From the NCBI GenBank assembly GCA_003242205.1, contig QGUR01000103.1, positions 1 through 13,838 of the forward strand: a stretch of DNA of 13,838 bases, read 5' to 3'. Shown in pieces: positions 6,430 through 13,263 of the stretch (positions within the stretch are counted from its first letter, which is position 1; each line of letters opens with the position of its first letter). The position numbers and the translations under genes were made by a program. The notes beneath the pieces are model-generated. The model was given only the letters and a program-made list of their open reading frames with translations, did not search any database and was not told where the DNA came from. The DNA is from Chloroflexota bacterium. Lineage in GTDB: Bacteria > Chloroflexota > Anaerolineae > Aggregatilineales > Phototrophicaceae.

Positions 6430-7338
6430 TTAAGCGTTAGCGCTCTGAAATGCGGCAAAGGCAGCGCCAAGTAAATTCGCCTCTTCGCCGAGCGAGGAAC
6501 ACACAATCGGCAGGTCGCGCGCGGAATACGGCTGCGCCCAACGCTGCACGGCTCGCTGGACACCCGGCAGCAGCAGATCGCCCTGCTGGCCGATGCTGCC
6601 GCCCAGAACGACAATCTGCGGGTTGGCAAAGCTGATCACCGCGCTGACGCCCTGCCCGATCCATTCGGCGGCTTCTTCCACCACCTGACAGGCCAGCGGA
6701 TCGTTCTGGCGCGCCGCCTGAAAAACATCGCGGGCGCTGAAATCATGGCCCTGAAGCGATGAAACTCGTCCCTCAGCGATCAGGCGTTTGGCGCGTTCGG
6801 CAATCGCCGGCCCCGAAGCAAGCTGCTCCCAATGTTCCAGACCATCCGGCCCGTGAATGGGAAACCAGCCAATAGCTCCGGCTAGCCGGTCGCGCCCTTC
6901 CCACAGCCTGCCATCGACGATGAATCCGGCCCCAATGCCCGTGCCGATGACAATCGCAGCCATATTCTGATACCCGCGCCCCGGCCCAAGCCAGTATTCC
7001 CCTAGAGCCGCCGCATGGCCGTCGTACGCGAGGGTCACTGGCGCATTCAGCCTGCTCGCCAGCATGCCTTTCAGGTCGGCGTTTTCCCAGCCGGGAAGAT
7101 TGGGCGCCCAGAGCACCCGGTCGCTACCCCGCTCCAAGACCGCCGGCACGCACACGCCGACCGCACCGGCAGCCTGCCCGTCCAGCAGGCGCGCGCCCAA
7201 TGTGACGATCTGCTCGACAACAGCGTCAGGGCCGCTGAGGTCGGTCGGCTGTTGAGCCTTGGCGATCACGCCGTCCTGCTCGGTGACAATCGCAACGGCA
7301 ACTTTGGTCCCGCCAACGTCGGCGGAGAGTGCAATCAT
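6430..7338 (-). CDS. ROK-family sugar kinase (possible amino sugar kinase)
   Basis: This is a 302-aa ASKHA-fold protein with no N-terminal helix-turn-helix, so it is a kinase-type rather than repressor-type ROK member. Visible motifs are the phosphate-1 loop DVGGTK (7-12), the catalytic-Asp region YDGHAAALGE (105-114; most members have NDAN) and GTGIGAGF (132-139). The zinc-binding CxCGxxGCxE motif and the ExGH sugar-contact motif of canonical glucokinases, NagK and ManNAc kinase are absent; a GAIGWF segment occupies that place. It is therefore a divergent subgroup with an open substrate. The ATG at 7336-7338 has GGAG 6 nt upstream and is preferred over a TTG four codons earlier. The pairing with the SIS gene suggests phosphorylation followed by conversion of an imported sugar. 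Confidence 0.88.
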   Translation of the reverse strand: MIALSADVGGTKVAVAIVTEQDGVIAKAQQPTDLSGPDAVVEQIVTLGARLLDGQAAGAVGVCVPAVLERGSDRVLWAPNLPGWENADLKGMLASRLNAPVTLAYDGHAAALGEYWLGPGRGYQNMAAIVIGTGIGAGFIVDGRLWEGRDRLAGAIGWFPIHGPDGLEHWEQLASGPAIAERAKRLIAEGRVSSLQGHDFSARDVFQAARQNDPLACQVVEEAAEWIGQGVSAVISFANPQIVVLGGSIGQQGDLLLPGVQRAVQRWAQPYSARDLPIVCSSLGEEANLLGAAFAAFQSANA

Positions 7339-7389
7339 AGGCCGCTCCAAAGGGCGCGCCGAACCAGCGTGCAGGTATCGCAGCGCGAC

Positions 7390-7415
7390 GTTGAACGTTC
7401 AAGTGAACGTTCAAC
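7390..7415. promoter_or_regulatory. Double LacI-type operator upstream of the ROK-SIS pair
   Basis: GTTGAACGTTCAA (7390-7402) is joined to GTGAACGTTCAAC (7403-7415). This is identical to the block upstream of lacI except for G instead of C at the 14th position. The centre-to-centre spacing of the two palindromes is again 12 bp. It begins 1 nt after the -10 box of the ROK promoter. Conservation of the whole double site, and not just one palindrome, argues that both halves are used. Confidence 0.88.
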
Positions 7416-7416
7416 C

Positions 7417-7446
7417 AACATAACACAAAAGGAATTTCGAAGTCAA
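7417..7446 (-). promoter_or_regulatory. Sigma70-like promoter of the ROK-SIS pair
   Basis: On the minus strand, TTGACT (7441-7446), an 18-nt spacer ending in TTTTGTGT, and TATGTT (7417-7422). The layout and the TTTTGTG element before the -10 box match the lacI promoter. The predicted start of transcription falls inside the double operator, with a leader of about 70 nt before the ROK ATG. Confidence 0.7.
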
Positions 7447-7479
7447 TTCAATACCTATTATGCAGGAACCGGCGACCTG

Positions 7480-7698
7480 CTACTGCTGCCCCCAGATGCG
7501 CGCTGCCAGCTCAGTCAGCTCAGCCGTCAGTTGCGCCGCCAGCGCTTCGGCATCGGCAATGGCCACCTTCAGCGCGCCCTCGTCCATGTCGTCCACGCCG
7601 ACATAAGACTGTAGTTCGGCCAGCCGCGCGAGTACCTCTTCCCGCTGCGCCCAAAAGTGGTTGTACGAGGCGAGGAGAATATTCGGGTCCTCCGTCAT
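7480..7698 (-). CDS. Small hypothetical protein, probably coiled-coil
   Basis: This is a 72-aa frame starting MTEDPNILLASYNHFW. The ATG at 7696-7698 has GGAGA 8-9 nt upstream; an earlier in-frame start 14 codons upstream lacks this support. The protein is acidic and Leu/Ala/Glu rich, with a heptad-like run from about residue 45 (IADAEALAAQLTAELTELAA) to the end that suggests a short helical or coiled-coil region. No signal peptide, membrane segment or cysteine is seen. I do not recognise a family. It lies upstream of the ROK promoter on the same strand, with its stop only 33 nt before the -35 box, so it is probably a separate transcription unit outside the LacI regulon. Confidence 0.55.
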   Translation of the reverse strand: MTEDPNILLASYNHFWAQREEVLARLAELQSYVGVDDMDEGALKVAIADAEALAAQLTAELTELAARIWGQQ

Positions 7699-7912
7699 GA
7701 ATGTGTCTCCTGTTGTCGTACGCCAGACTGAAGCCAGCATACCCGGATTTTGTTTTTAGCGCATCTGTATTGTTGTGCCGGCTAACGTGGCCTACGCCGG
7801 AAATACTATTAGCACGGTGTCTCGAACGCTTGCAGGGCGTCGTCGCTATCTTCAGCGCCGCCCGCGCGTCCGTTTCCCATCTCCGGTCATAAGTGAAGTC
7901 CTGTGTATGCGG

Positions 7913-7953
7913 GCAAGACGCTCACAATTAGCAAAACTACATGAGCGTCTTGC
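7913..7953. repeat. Perfect 12-bp inverted repeat with 17-nt spacer
   Basis: GCAAGACGCTCA (7913-7924) and TGAGCGTCTTGC (7942-7953) are exact complements around an AT-rich spacer. Three more pairs form outward after one mismatch. No T-run follows on either strand, so it does not look like an intrinsic terminator. It lies about 40 bp upstream of the -35 box of the radical SAM gene and could be a regulator site or an RNA/cruciform hairpin. Confidence 0.6.
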
Positions 7954-7990
7954 GCGCCATCACTCATCTAGAGAAGTGACAAATATTACT

Positions 7991-8018
7991 TTGCGACGCT
8001 AAATAACCTCCCTATGAT
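7991..8018 (+). promoter_or_regulatory. Sigma70-like promoter of the radical SAM gene
   Basis: TTGCGA (7991-7996), a 16-nt spacer, and TATGAT (8013-8018). The local sequence is AT-rich compared with its surroundings. Transcription would start near 8025 and give a leader of about 140 nt before the ATG at 8169. Confidence 0.55.
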
Positions 8019-8041
8019 CAGGAGTAACGCAGCAATACCTC

Positions 8042-8145
8042 TGGGAAGCCCGGACGGCAATGCCCGCCGTCTGCGCGCTGACCGACCGCGCTTCGAGACT
8101 ATCCCGGCCTCACCCGCGGCCTTTCGCATTTGCCAGGGCTTCCCA
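8042..8145 (+). other. Possible structured 5' leader of the radical SAM mRNA
   Basis: A 10-bp perfect closing stem (TGGGAAGCCC at 8042-8051 and GGGCTTCCCA at 8136-8145) encloses three successive possible hairpins. These are GGACGGC with GCCGTCT (8052-8058 / 8066-8072, one G-U), GCGCG with CGCGC (8073-8077 / 8087-8091), and GGCC with GGCC (8106-8109 / 8118-8121). The closing stem ends 10 nt before the AAAGGA ribosome site. This is a four-way-junction layout of the kind seen in cis-regulatory RNAs. I recognise no known riboswitch class, and the inner stems are short in a GC-rich context. Confidence 0.3.
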
Positions 8146-8168
8146 CGCCTTGCAGAAAGGACGACGCG

Positions 8169-9440
8169 ATGCCTCTCGAAAAACGCTCCATGTACCGTTT
8201 CCCGTGGTCCGGCAACGACAATCCGATTGGCTGGCTTGAAGTGACCGACCGTTGTAATACTTACTGCCGGGGCTGTTACCGCATCAACGGCATGCAGGGT
8301 CACAAACCGCTGGAGCAAGTCAAGGAAGAAATCCAGCTCCTGAAGAAGTGGCGCAACTGCGACAATATCTCCATCGCGGGCGGCGAACCGCTCATTCATC
8401 CGGAAATCCTGGACATCGTCGCCTACATTCGCGAGCTGGGCATGAAGCCGCTCATTCTGACCAACGGCATCCGGCTGGAAAACAACCGCGCGCTGATGAT
8501 CGAACTGAAACGGGCCGGAGCCATCGGCTTCACCTTCCACATCGACAGCGAGCAGGCCCGTCCGCACTGGAAGGGCAAGAGCGAGGAAGAGTTATTCGAG
8601 TTGCGCCAGCACTTCGCCGACATGGCGCATTCGGTCGGCGGGCTGTTCGCCAGTTTTGGCATGACCGTTTATCCCGGCAATCTGGACTTTGTGCCGCGTA
8701 TGGTGGCCTGGGCAAACAAAAATATCGACCGGGTGCATGGGCTGGTTTTCATCGGCTTCCGCAACGCGGCGCTTGAAGGCGATTTTGACTACTACGTTGC
8801 TGGCAAAAAGATCACGCTGCAAACCAGTTATGCGGCAGAGAACACGTCTGAGTCGTATCTGACTTCCGCCGACATCTACGAGAAAATCAAAGAATCGTTC
8901 CCGCATTACGAAACGTCAGCCTACATGGGCGGCACGCAGGTTCACGACAAGTTCACATGGCTGGTATCGGCGCAGCTTGGCACGCGGCATAAGATGTATG
9001 GCTCTGCCGGGGCAAAAGTGATGGAACTGTTTCAGATGGTTCACCATCTCAGGCACGGCACCTATGTGATCTATTCGCCCAGCCACCGGCTGCCGAAAGC
9101 GGCGTTCCTGCTCGGATTACTGGATAGCGGCGTTCGGGAAGCGGCCCGCAATTTCCTGCGCGAAGTCCTGCGACACCCGACCGAACTCTTCAAGCCGCTG
9201 TACGTGCAAAGCATCGGCATCATTCAGGGGCCGGACCTGCTGGAAGACGGGCGGGTCGATATGTGCGAAAGCTGCCCGGATATGACGGTCTGGAATGGCA
9301 GGCTGGTGCATTCCTGCCGTCTGGACGAGTGGCGGCTGTATGGCGGCTATGTATCGCCGCAGCCGCGCCATGCCGAGAACACACCCGTCGCCGAGACAGC
9401 GATTTCAGAGGTCACGCTTCACCCTGAATATCGACGCTAA
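8169..9440 (+). CDS. Radical SAM enzyme of unknown substrate
   Basis: This is a 423-aa radical SAM protein. The [4Fe-4S]/SAM cluster motif CNTYCRGC (C29, C33, C36; CX3CX2C) lies close to the N-terminus. The SAM-binding GGEP motif is at 71-74, and a partial TIM-barrel follows to about residue 220. The C-terminal part has a second cysteine set, C366-x2-C369-x13-C383 (CESCPDMTVWNGRLVHSC), that could hold an auxiliary cluster or a substrate. No signal or membrane segment is obvious. The start is the ATG at 8169 with AAAGGA 7 nt upstream; a TTG 13 codons earlier lacks support. It is the only plus-strand gene and stands alone, convergent with ybbR. The reaction is unknown; neighbours give no firm clue. 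Confidence 0.9.
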   Translation: MPLEKRSMYRFPWSGNDNPIGWLEVTDRCNTYCRGCYRINGMQGHKPLEQVKEEIQLLKKWRNCDNISIAGGEPLIHPEILDIVAYIRELGMKPLILTNGIRLENNRALMIELKRAGAIGFTFHIDSEQARPHWKGKSEEELFELRQHFADMAHSVGGLFASFGMTVYPGNLDFVPRMVAWANKNIDRVHGLVFIGFRNAALEGDFDYYVAGKKITLQTSYAAENTSESYLTSADIYEKIKESFPHYETSAYMGGTQVHDKFTWLVSAQLGTRHKMYGSAGAKVMELFQMVHHLRHGTYVIYSPSHRLPKAAFLLGLLDSGVREAARNFLREVLRHPTELFKPLYVQSIGIIQGPDLLEDGRVDMCESCPDMTVWNGRLVHSCRLDEWRLYGGYVSPQPRHAENTPVAETAISEVTLHPEYRR

Positions 9441-10098
9441 CGCCGATAATCTGAGTGTCTACAGTCACGCCGCTGACAGGCCGCCCGTCCGCGTCAACCG
9501 GGACCGGACGGGCAAAATCGTCGATTGGCCCGCGCTGGTTGCTCAGGTCAATCGGCACATGCACCGCGGCCACCTGATTGACCTTGCTCGCCGGGCCGCT
9601 GACCGTCACCTGATTGACGTCGAAACGCGGATCGCCCACGATTTCGTAGCCCGGCGGCAAGCTGTTCTCGAACTCCGCCCGGACTTCGACCAGTTTCGAA
9701 GCCAGTTCTTCGAGTTCGACCGTAATCTGGCTGGGAGAAATATCGACATGGCTGACCGGGCGCGCGACCGTCGCCACCAGCGGAACGGTATGCTCGCCCG
9801 GCGGCTGGCCGCGCAGGTCTGCTGTGATGATGATGTCATCGGCGACCAGCACGTCGCGCACCGAACGCTGGGCGCGCACAAGCACGCGGGCTGTCTGCCG
9901 CAGCTCATCCTGATTCGTAATCACCAGACCATCGTCCACCAGAATACGGATCGGGATTGCCTCGCTCATACGCCACTGTTCAATCGGGTTAAGCTGCGAG
10001 GTAGCCATCACCCAGATCAGGAAAGCGAGTACGAGGCAGCCCAGAAACCAGGCCACATTCTCGGTCACGATCTGGCGGAGGTTTCTTTTACTCTGCAT
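9412..10098 (-). CDS. YbbR-domain membrane-anchored protein (CdaR-like)
   Basis: This is a 228-aa protein with a short basic N-terminus, one membrane helix (about residues 15-32) and an extracytoplasmic region made of about two YbbR-type beta repeats (roughly 45-125 and 130-220). The characterised homologue CdaR partners with and modulates the diadenylate cyclase CdaA, and commonly has more repeats, so this is a short version. The ATG is joined to the cdaA stop as TGATG, implying translational coupling. An upstream open extension lies inside cdaA and would put charged residues before the helix, so it is rejected. The last 29 bp overlap the 3' end of the convergent radical SAM gene. Confidence 0.87.
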   Translation of the reverse strand: MQSKRNLRQIVTENVAWFLGCLVLAFLIWVMATSQLNPIEQWRMSEAIPIRILVDDGLVITNQDELRQTARVLVRAQRSVRDVLVADDIIITADLRGQPPGEHTVPLVATVARPVSHVDISPSQITVELEELASKLVEVRAEFENSLPPGYEIVGDPRFDVNQVTVSGPASKVNQVAAVHVPIDLSNQRGPIDDFARPVPVDADGRPVSGVTVDTQIIGVSVDIQGEA

Positions 10099-10964
10099 CA
10101 GACGCTTCTTTGGTCGCCGTTCGCGCGGCCAAAAACCGACGCGACCTGATCGCGAACGCGCTGCCACACCGGCAGCGCCGGGCGCGTCTCCGGCCCGTAG
10201 AACGCATTCAGGATCGTTCGCAGGCGCTTCGAGTCCAGCCGCATGATCATGCGCCCGCTATTGGCAATCGAAATCCGCCCGGTTTCTTCTGACACAACGA
10301 CGCAGATCGCGTCGCTCACCTCGCTCATGCCAAGCGCCGCGCGGTGGCGCGTGCCGAGTTTTGGATTGGGCAGATTGCGGCTGGACGACAACGGCAGCAC
10401 GCAGGCCGCGGCGGCGATTCGCCCGTTCCGGTCGATAATGGCCGCACCGTCATGTAACTCGGTTTTCGGCCAGAAAATGGTCAGGAATAACTGCGGGCTG
10501 ACTTCGGCGTCCAGCGGAATGCCGGTACGCATATACTCGTCCAGCGCGCTGTTGCGTTCCAGAATGATGAGCGCGCCATGTCGCCGTTCGGACAGGCGTT
10601 CCGCCGCAGTACAGATGTCGTCGATAATCTTGGCCCGCTGGCTCTCCGGCGCGCCCGCTCGATTGATCAGCAGGCCCGCCCGCCCCAGACGCTCCAGCGC
10701 CCGCCGCAGTTCGGGCTGGAAAACCACCGGAATGGCGATGGCCATCACCGTCAACATATTGCCGAGCAGCCAGCGCAAAGCCAGCAACTGAAAAACGTTG
10801 GAAATGAGGATAACGCCGGCAAGAACCAGCACCATACCGCGCAGCAGCGCAACTGCCTGCGTGCCGCGAATAAAAAAGCTGAGGCCAAAGAAAAGCAACG
10901 CTACCAGGAAAATGTCCAGAATAGCGAGCGGCGTCAGGCTTTCAAAAATCCAGACGAGTTCCAC
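10098..10964 (-). CDS. cdaA: Diadenylate cyclase (c-di-AMP synthase), CdaA type
   Basis: This is a 288-aa membrane enzyme that makes cyclic di-AMP from two ATP. Three hydrophobic segments (about residues 13-31, 38-58 and 66-84) precede a DAC catalytic domain with both signature motifs, DGA (172-174, in LHDGAAII) and RHR (206-208, in GTRHRAALGMSE). Length and order match CdaA (also called DacA). c-di-AMP commonly controls potassium, osmolyte and cell wall balance. It starts with GTG, preceded by a weak AGG 7 nt upstream. It lies 40 nt after the TPR gene and shares a TGATG junction with ybbR. The glmM gene that often follows this pair in Firmicutes is not present. Confidence 0.96.
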   Translation of the reverse strand: MELVWIFESLTPLAILDIFLVALLFFGLSFFIRGTQAVALLRGMVLVLAGVILISNVFQLLALRWLLGNMLTVMAIAIPVVFQPELRRALERLGRAGLLINRAGAPESQRAKIIDDICTAAERLSERRHGALIILERNSALDEYMRTGIPLDAEVSPQLFLTIFWPKTELHDGAAIIDRNGRIAAAACVLPLSSSRNLPNPKLGTRHRAALGMSEVSDAICVVVSEETGRISIANSGRMIMRLDSKRLRTILNAFYGPETRPALPVWQRVRDQVASVFGRANGDQRSV

Positions 10965-11004
10965 ACTTTAACCTGTCAACACGCCGGTCGCCGGGGGCGT
11001 TTGC

Positions 11005-13236
11005 TCATCCCCCTAACTGCGCCAGCAGACGTTGGTAGTCCTCAACCCCGGCAGGGTTCAGGCTGATAATCTGGCGAATAGTCTTGGCGGCCTCGCGATT
11101 CATACCGGCCTGAAGCTGGAGTTCACCAAGAGCGTCAAGCTGGGCAATCGCGTCCTCCTTGCGCCCAAGCTGACGGTAGACTGCGGCAAGCCGCATTCGC
11201 AAGGCAGTATCCTTGCTATACAGCGACACCAGTTCTTCCAGCAGCTTTGTGATCTTGTCTGTCTGCTTCTCACGAGCATAAATGCCAAGCAACTGATCGA
11301 GCCGGCGAATGCCGTCGAGATGATTGCCCTGCCGGTAATTGAGCTCGATGAGCATACGGTACGCGCGCTCGTCATCCGGCTTTAACTGGATGATCTCCTC
11401 ATAGGTCTTCTGGGCCCGACGGCTGTCGAGGCGCATCTGGTCGATGTCGGCCATGTGGTGTTTGATCCGCACGAGCGTATCAACGGGCGCGTTCACGCGG
11501 CGGCCCAGACGCTCGGCAAGATTCAGCGTATCACGCGCCTGCTCGAAATTGCCCAGCTGGTTGTAGGCATTGGCCAGTTCGATGTACTGGTCAATCGCGT
11601 CCAGCCACTGCTGCTCGGCTTCCAGCAATTCGATCAAGGTCTGGCGAATGCCGATGTCGAGCGGGGCCATTTCCAGAACTTTCAGCAGAACGGAACGGCT
11701 GCGTTCGTATTCGCCGCGCACCAGAAAAGTCCGCGCCACGACCGCATACTTGTTGATGGCCTGCCGGATGCGACCTTCGCGCATCATGATCTCGGCCATA
11801 CGCAGGTGAACCGGCAGGTAGTATGGCGACAGTTCAATAGCGCGGTGCGCTTCATCCATCGCCAGAGTCAGCATACCCGTACGGGTGAAATGGTCAATCC
11901 GAGCGATCGCCTCGGTCAGTTCATCACCGTGGCTGGCGACGAGGATTTCAAAAGCGCCCTCCTCGCCCTGCTCGCGCATCGTCTCGGCGATCTGGCCGCG
12001 TGTCTCGGCAATCCGTTGTTTCCAGCCGCGCCCGCGCATCAGGCGTTGGTAGCGCTGCCATACCGCGATCAGCGCTTCATCAGAACGGCCTTCCAGCATC
12101 TCGAGAAGCCGCTTGTAGACCGTTTCGATCTCCGCGCGCGCCGCGTCGGTCGGCGCCAGATCCCGATCCACAGCCCGCGCCGACTGAATCAGCGCCTGCG
12201 CCGCTTTCAGGTGCTTCTGGGCCTTGTGATACGCTTCACCCAATCCGTAGTAAGCGCCCGCCTCCAGACGCGGCTCCAGAATCGCTTCGGTTAGATAAGG
12301 CACGGCTTCGTCGGGCTGTTCGTCCAGCAGAAGCGCGCCCAGATTCATGCTCAGCGCCGGATGGCGTATCTGATGTGCCGCCCGGCGATAGGCAGCGACC
12401 GCCTCCGCCCATTGCTCCTGACGCTGCAATTCCATCGCCTTCAGGGCGTCCGCGCCGGACACTTCGAGCGAGCCGGTTTCCATGACATGCGAGGCCAGCA
12501 GGGTCAGCGCGAGACGCATCGCTTCCTCCAGCGGCCCGTCCGTATCCGTTTCAACCTCCGGAGCCTCTCGCTCAATCGCGCCGGAAAGGCTGCCGGTCTG
12601 CGGGCGGTCTGCCCCCTGAACATCGTCCTGCGGCAGCACGATGGCCGAACCGGCCTCAAGCGCCTGAATGGTGTTCAGTACCTGCGGATTATTCCTCTCC
12701 AGCCGCAGCGCCCGCTGAGCCGCCATGAGCGCCTTTTCGTTGTCGTTCATACGCTGGAAATAATAGGCCAGCGTCAGATACTCGCGCACGGCCCCGCGCG
12801 TATCGCCAAGCCGTTCCCGAAGCTGGGCCAGTTTGCCGTGAATCGCGATCAGGCCCGGCGACAGATGTGTCGCCCGTTCCCAGTTGGCAATCGTCTTGTC
12901 AAAGTCGCGCTGGGCATAATAGATTTCGGCGACATTGATATACTGCTGAGCCGCTTCGCGCTGCCGCCCCAGTCGCTCCAGTACCTCGGCGCTTTTTTCT
13001 AGTGGGATCGGGTCATCAGGATCAAGCTGGTGGCAACGCGAGTAAACCTTGAGCGCATCGTTCAACCGCCCCACGTGCAGCAGCGCCAGACCGAGATGGA
13101 GGTGCGCTTCCGGATCATCGGGAAACTCCTGAACGGCTCGCCCATACGCCCGAATCGCTGCGTCCCAGTCTTCATCCCAGGCCGCATTGTGTCCGGCGCT
13201 CATCGCTTGCTCGTAGGCATCGCGGTTCCCAGCCAT
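11005..13236 (-). CDS. Large tetratricopeptide-repeat protein
   Basis: This is a 743-aa soluble protein with no signal peptide or membrane segment. TPR units occur in several blocks: about residues 10-195 (for example AIRAYGRAVQEFPDDPEAHL), 260-370, and 455-740 with a recognisable KTYEEIIQLKPDDERAY unit. An acidic, low-complexity linker at about 205-245 separates the first two. TPR arrays are scaffolds for protein-protein contacts; no catalytic domain is seen, so the partner is unknown. It starts 27 nt after the argF stop and ends 40 nt before cdaA, so it probably shares their transcript. The ATG is preceded by AGGG 8 nt upstream. Confidence 0.92.
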   Translation of the reverse strand: MAGNRDAYEQAMSAGHNAAWDEDWDAAIRAYGRAVQEFPDDPEAHLHLGLALLHVGRLNDALKVYSRCHQLDPDDPIPLEKSAEVLERLGRQREAAQQYINVAEIYYAQRDFDKTIANWERATHLSPGLIAIHGKLAQLRERLGDTRGAVREYLTLAYYFQRMNDNEKALMAAQRALRLERNNPQVLNTIQALEAGSAIVLPQDDVQGADRPQTGSLSGAIEREAPEVETDTDGPLEEAMRLALTLLASHVMETGSLEVSGADALKAMELQRQEQWAEAVAAYRRAAHQIRHPALSMNLGALLLDEQPDEAVPYLTEAILEPRLEAGAYYGLGEAYHKAQKHLKAAQALIQSARAVDRDLAPTDAARAEIETVYKRLLEMLEGRSDEALIAVWQRYQRLMRGRGWKQRIAETRGQIAETMREQGEEGAFEILVASHGDELTEAIARIDHFTRTGMLTLAMDEAHRAIELSPYYLPVHLRMAEIMMREGRIRQAINKYAVVARTFLVRGEYERSRSVLLKVLEMAPLDIGIRQTLIELLEAEQQWLDAIDQYIELANAYNQLGNFEQARDTLNLAERLGRRVNAPVDTLVRIKHHMADIDQMRLDSRRAQKTYEEIIQLKPDDERAYRMLIELNYRQGNHLDGIRRLDQLLGIYAREKQTDKITKLLEELVSLYSKDTALRMRLAAVYRQLGRKEDAIAQLDALGELQLQAGMNREAAKTIRQIISLNPAGVEDYQRLLAQLGG

Positions 13237-13263
13237 AGTTCGACCCTGTACCGAGGCAGTTAG

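Larger units (their letters stand above)
7699..8168. other. Divergent intergenic region, 470 bp
   Basis: No convincing gene is seen here. The region holds a perfect 12-bp inverted repeat (7913-7924 / 7942-7953), a 5-bp GC hairpin (7778-7782 / 7796-7800), a promoter for the radical SAM gene (7991-8018) and a potentially folded leader (8042-8145). Open frames crossing it lack ribosome sites. A possible start region for the small minus-strand gene has only a weak -10 like TATGCT near 7740. Confidence 0.6.

Noticed and set aside
6420..6629. Upstream extension of the SIS frame by 70 codons.
   Set aside because: It overlaps the ROK gene, is rich in Arg and Cys like an antiphase shadow, and the ATG at 6417-6419 has a strong AAGGAG site.
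7462..7480. GCAGG/CCTGC hairpin at the end of the small hypothetical gene as a terminator.
   Set aside because: Only a 5-bp stem, it overlaps the stop codon, and there is no T-run on the transcribed strand.
7797..7887. tRNA-like segment: CCGGAAATA near 7797 and GTCCGTTTCCCATCTCCGGT near 7868-7887 recall a tRNA acceptor and T-arm of about 90 nt.
   Set aside because: The T-stem and D-stem do not pair, the T-loop lacks TTCRANY, and the acceptor has a mismatch. At best a decayed remnant; more likely chance. A covariance-model tRNA search would settle it.
8014..8244. Open frame of 76 codons covering the radical SAM leader and the start of that gene in another frame.
   Set aside because: Its ATG lies inside the predicted -10 box, so it would be outside the transcript, and it has no ribosome site.
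10965..11004. TTGACA on the minus strand before cdaA as a promoter -35 box.
   Set aside because: No -10 like hexamer lies at the proper distance, and the gap to the upstream TPR gene is only 40 nt.
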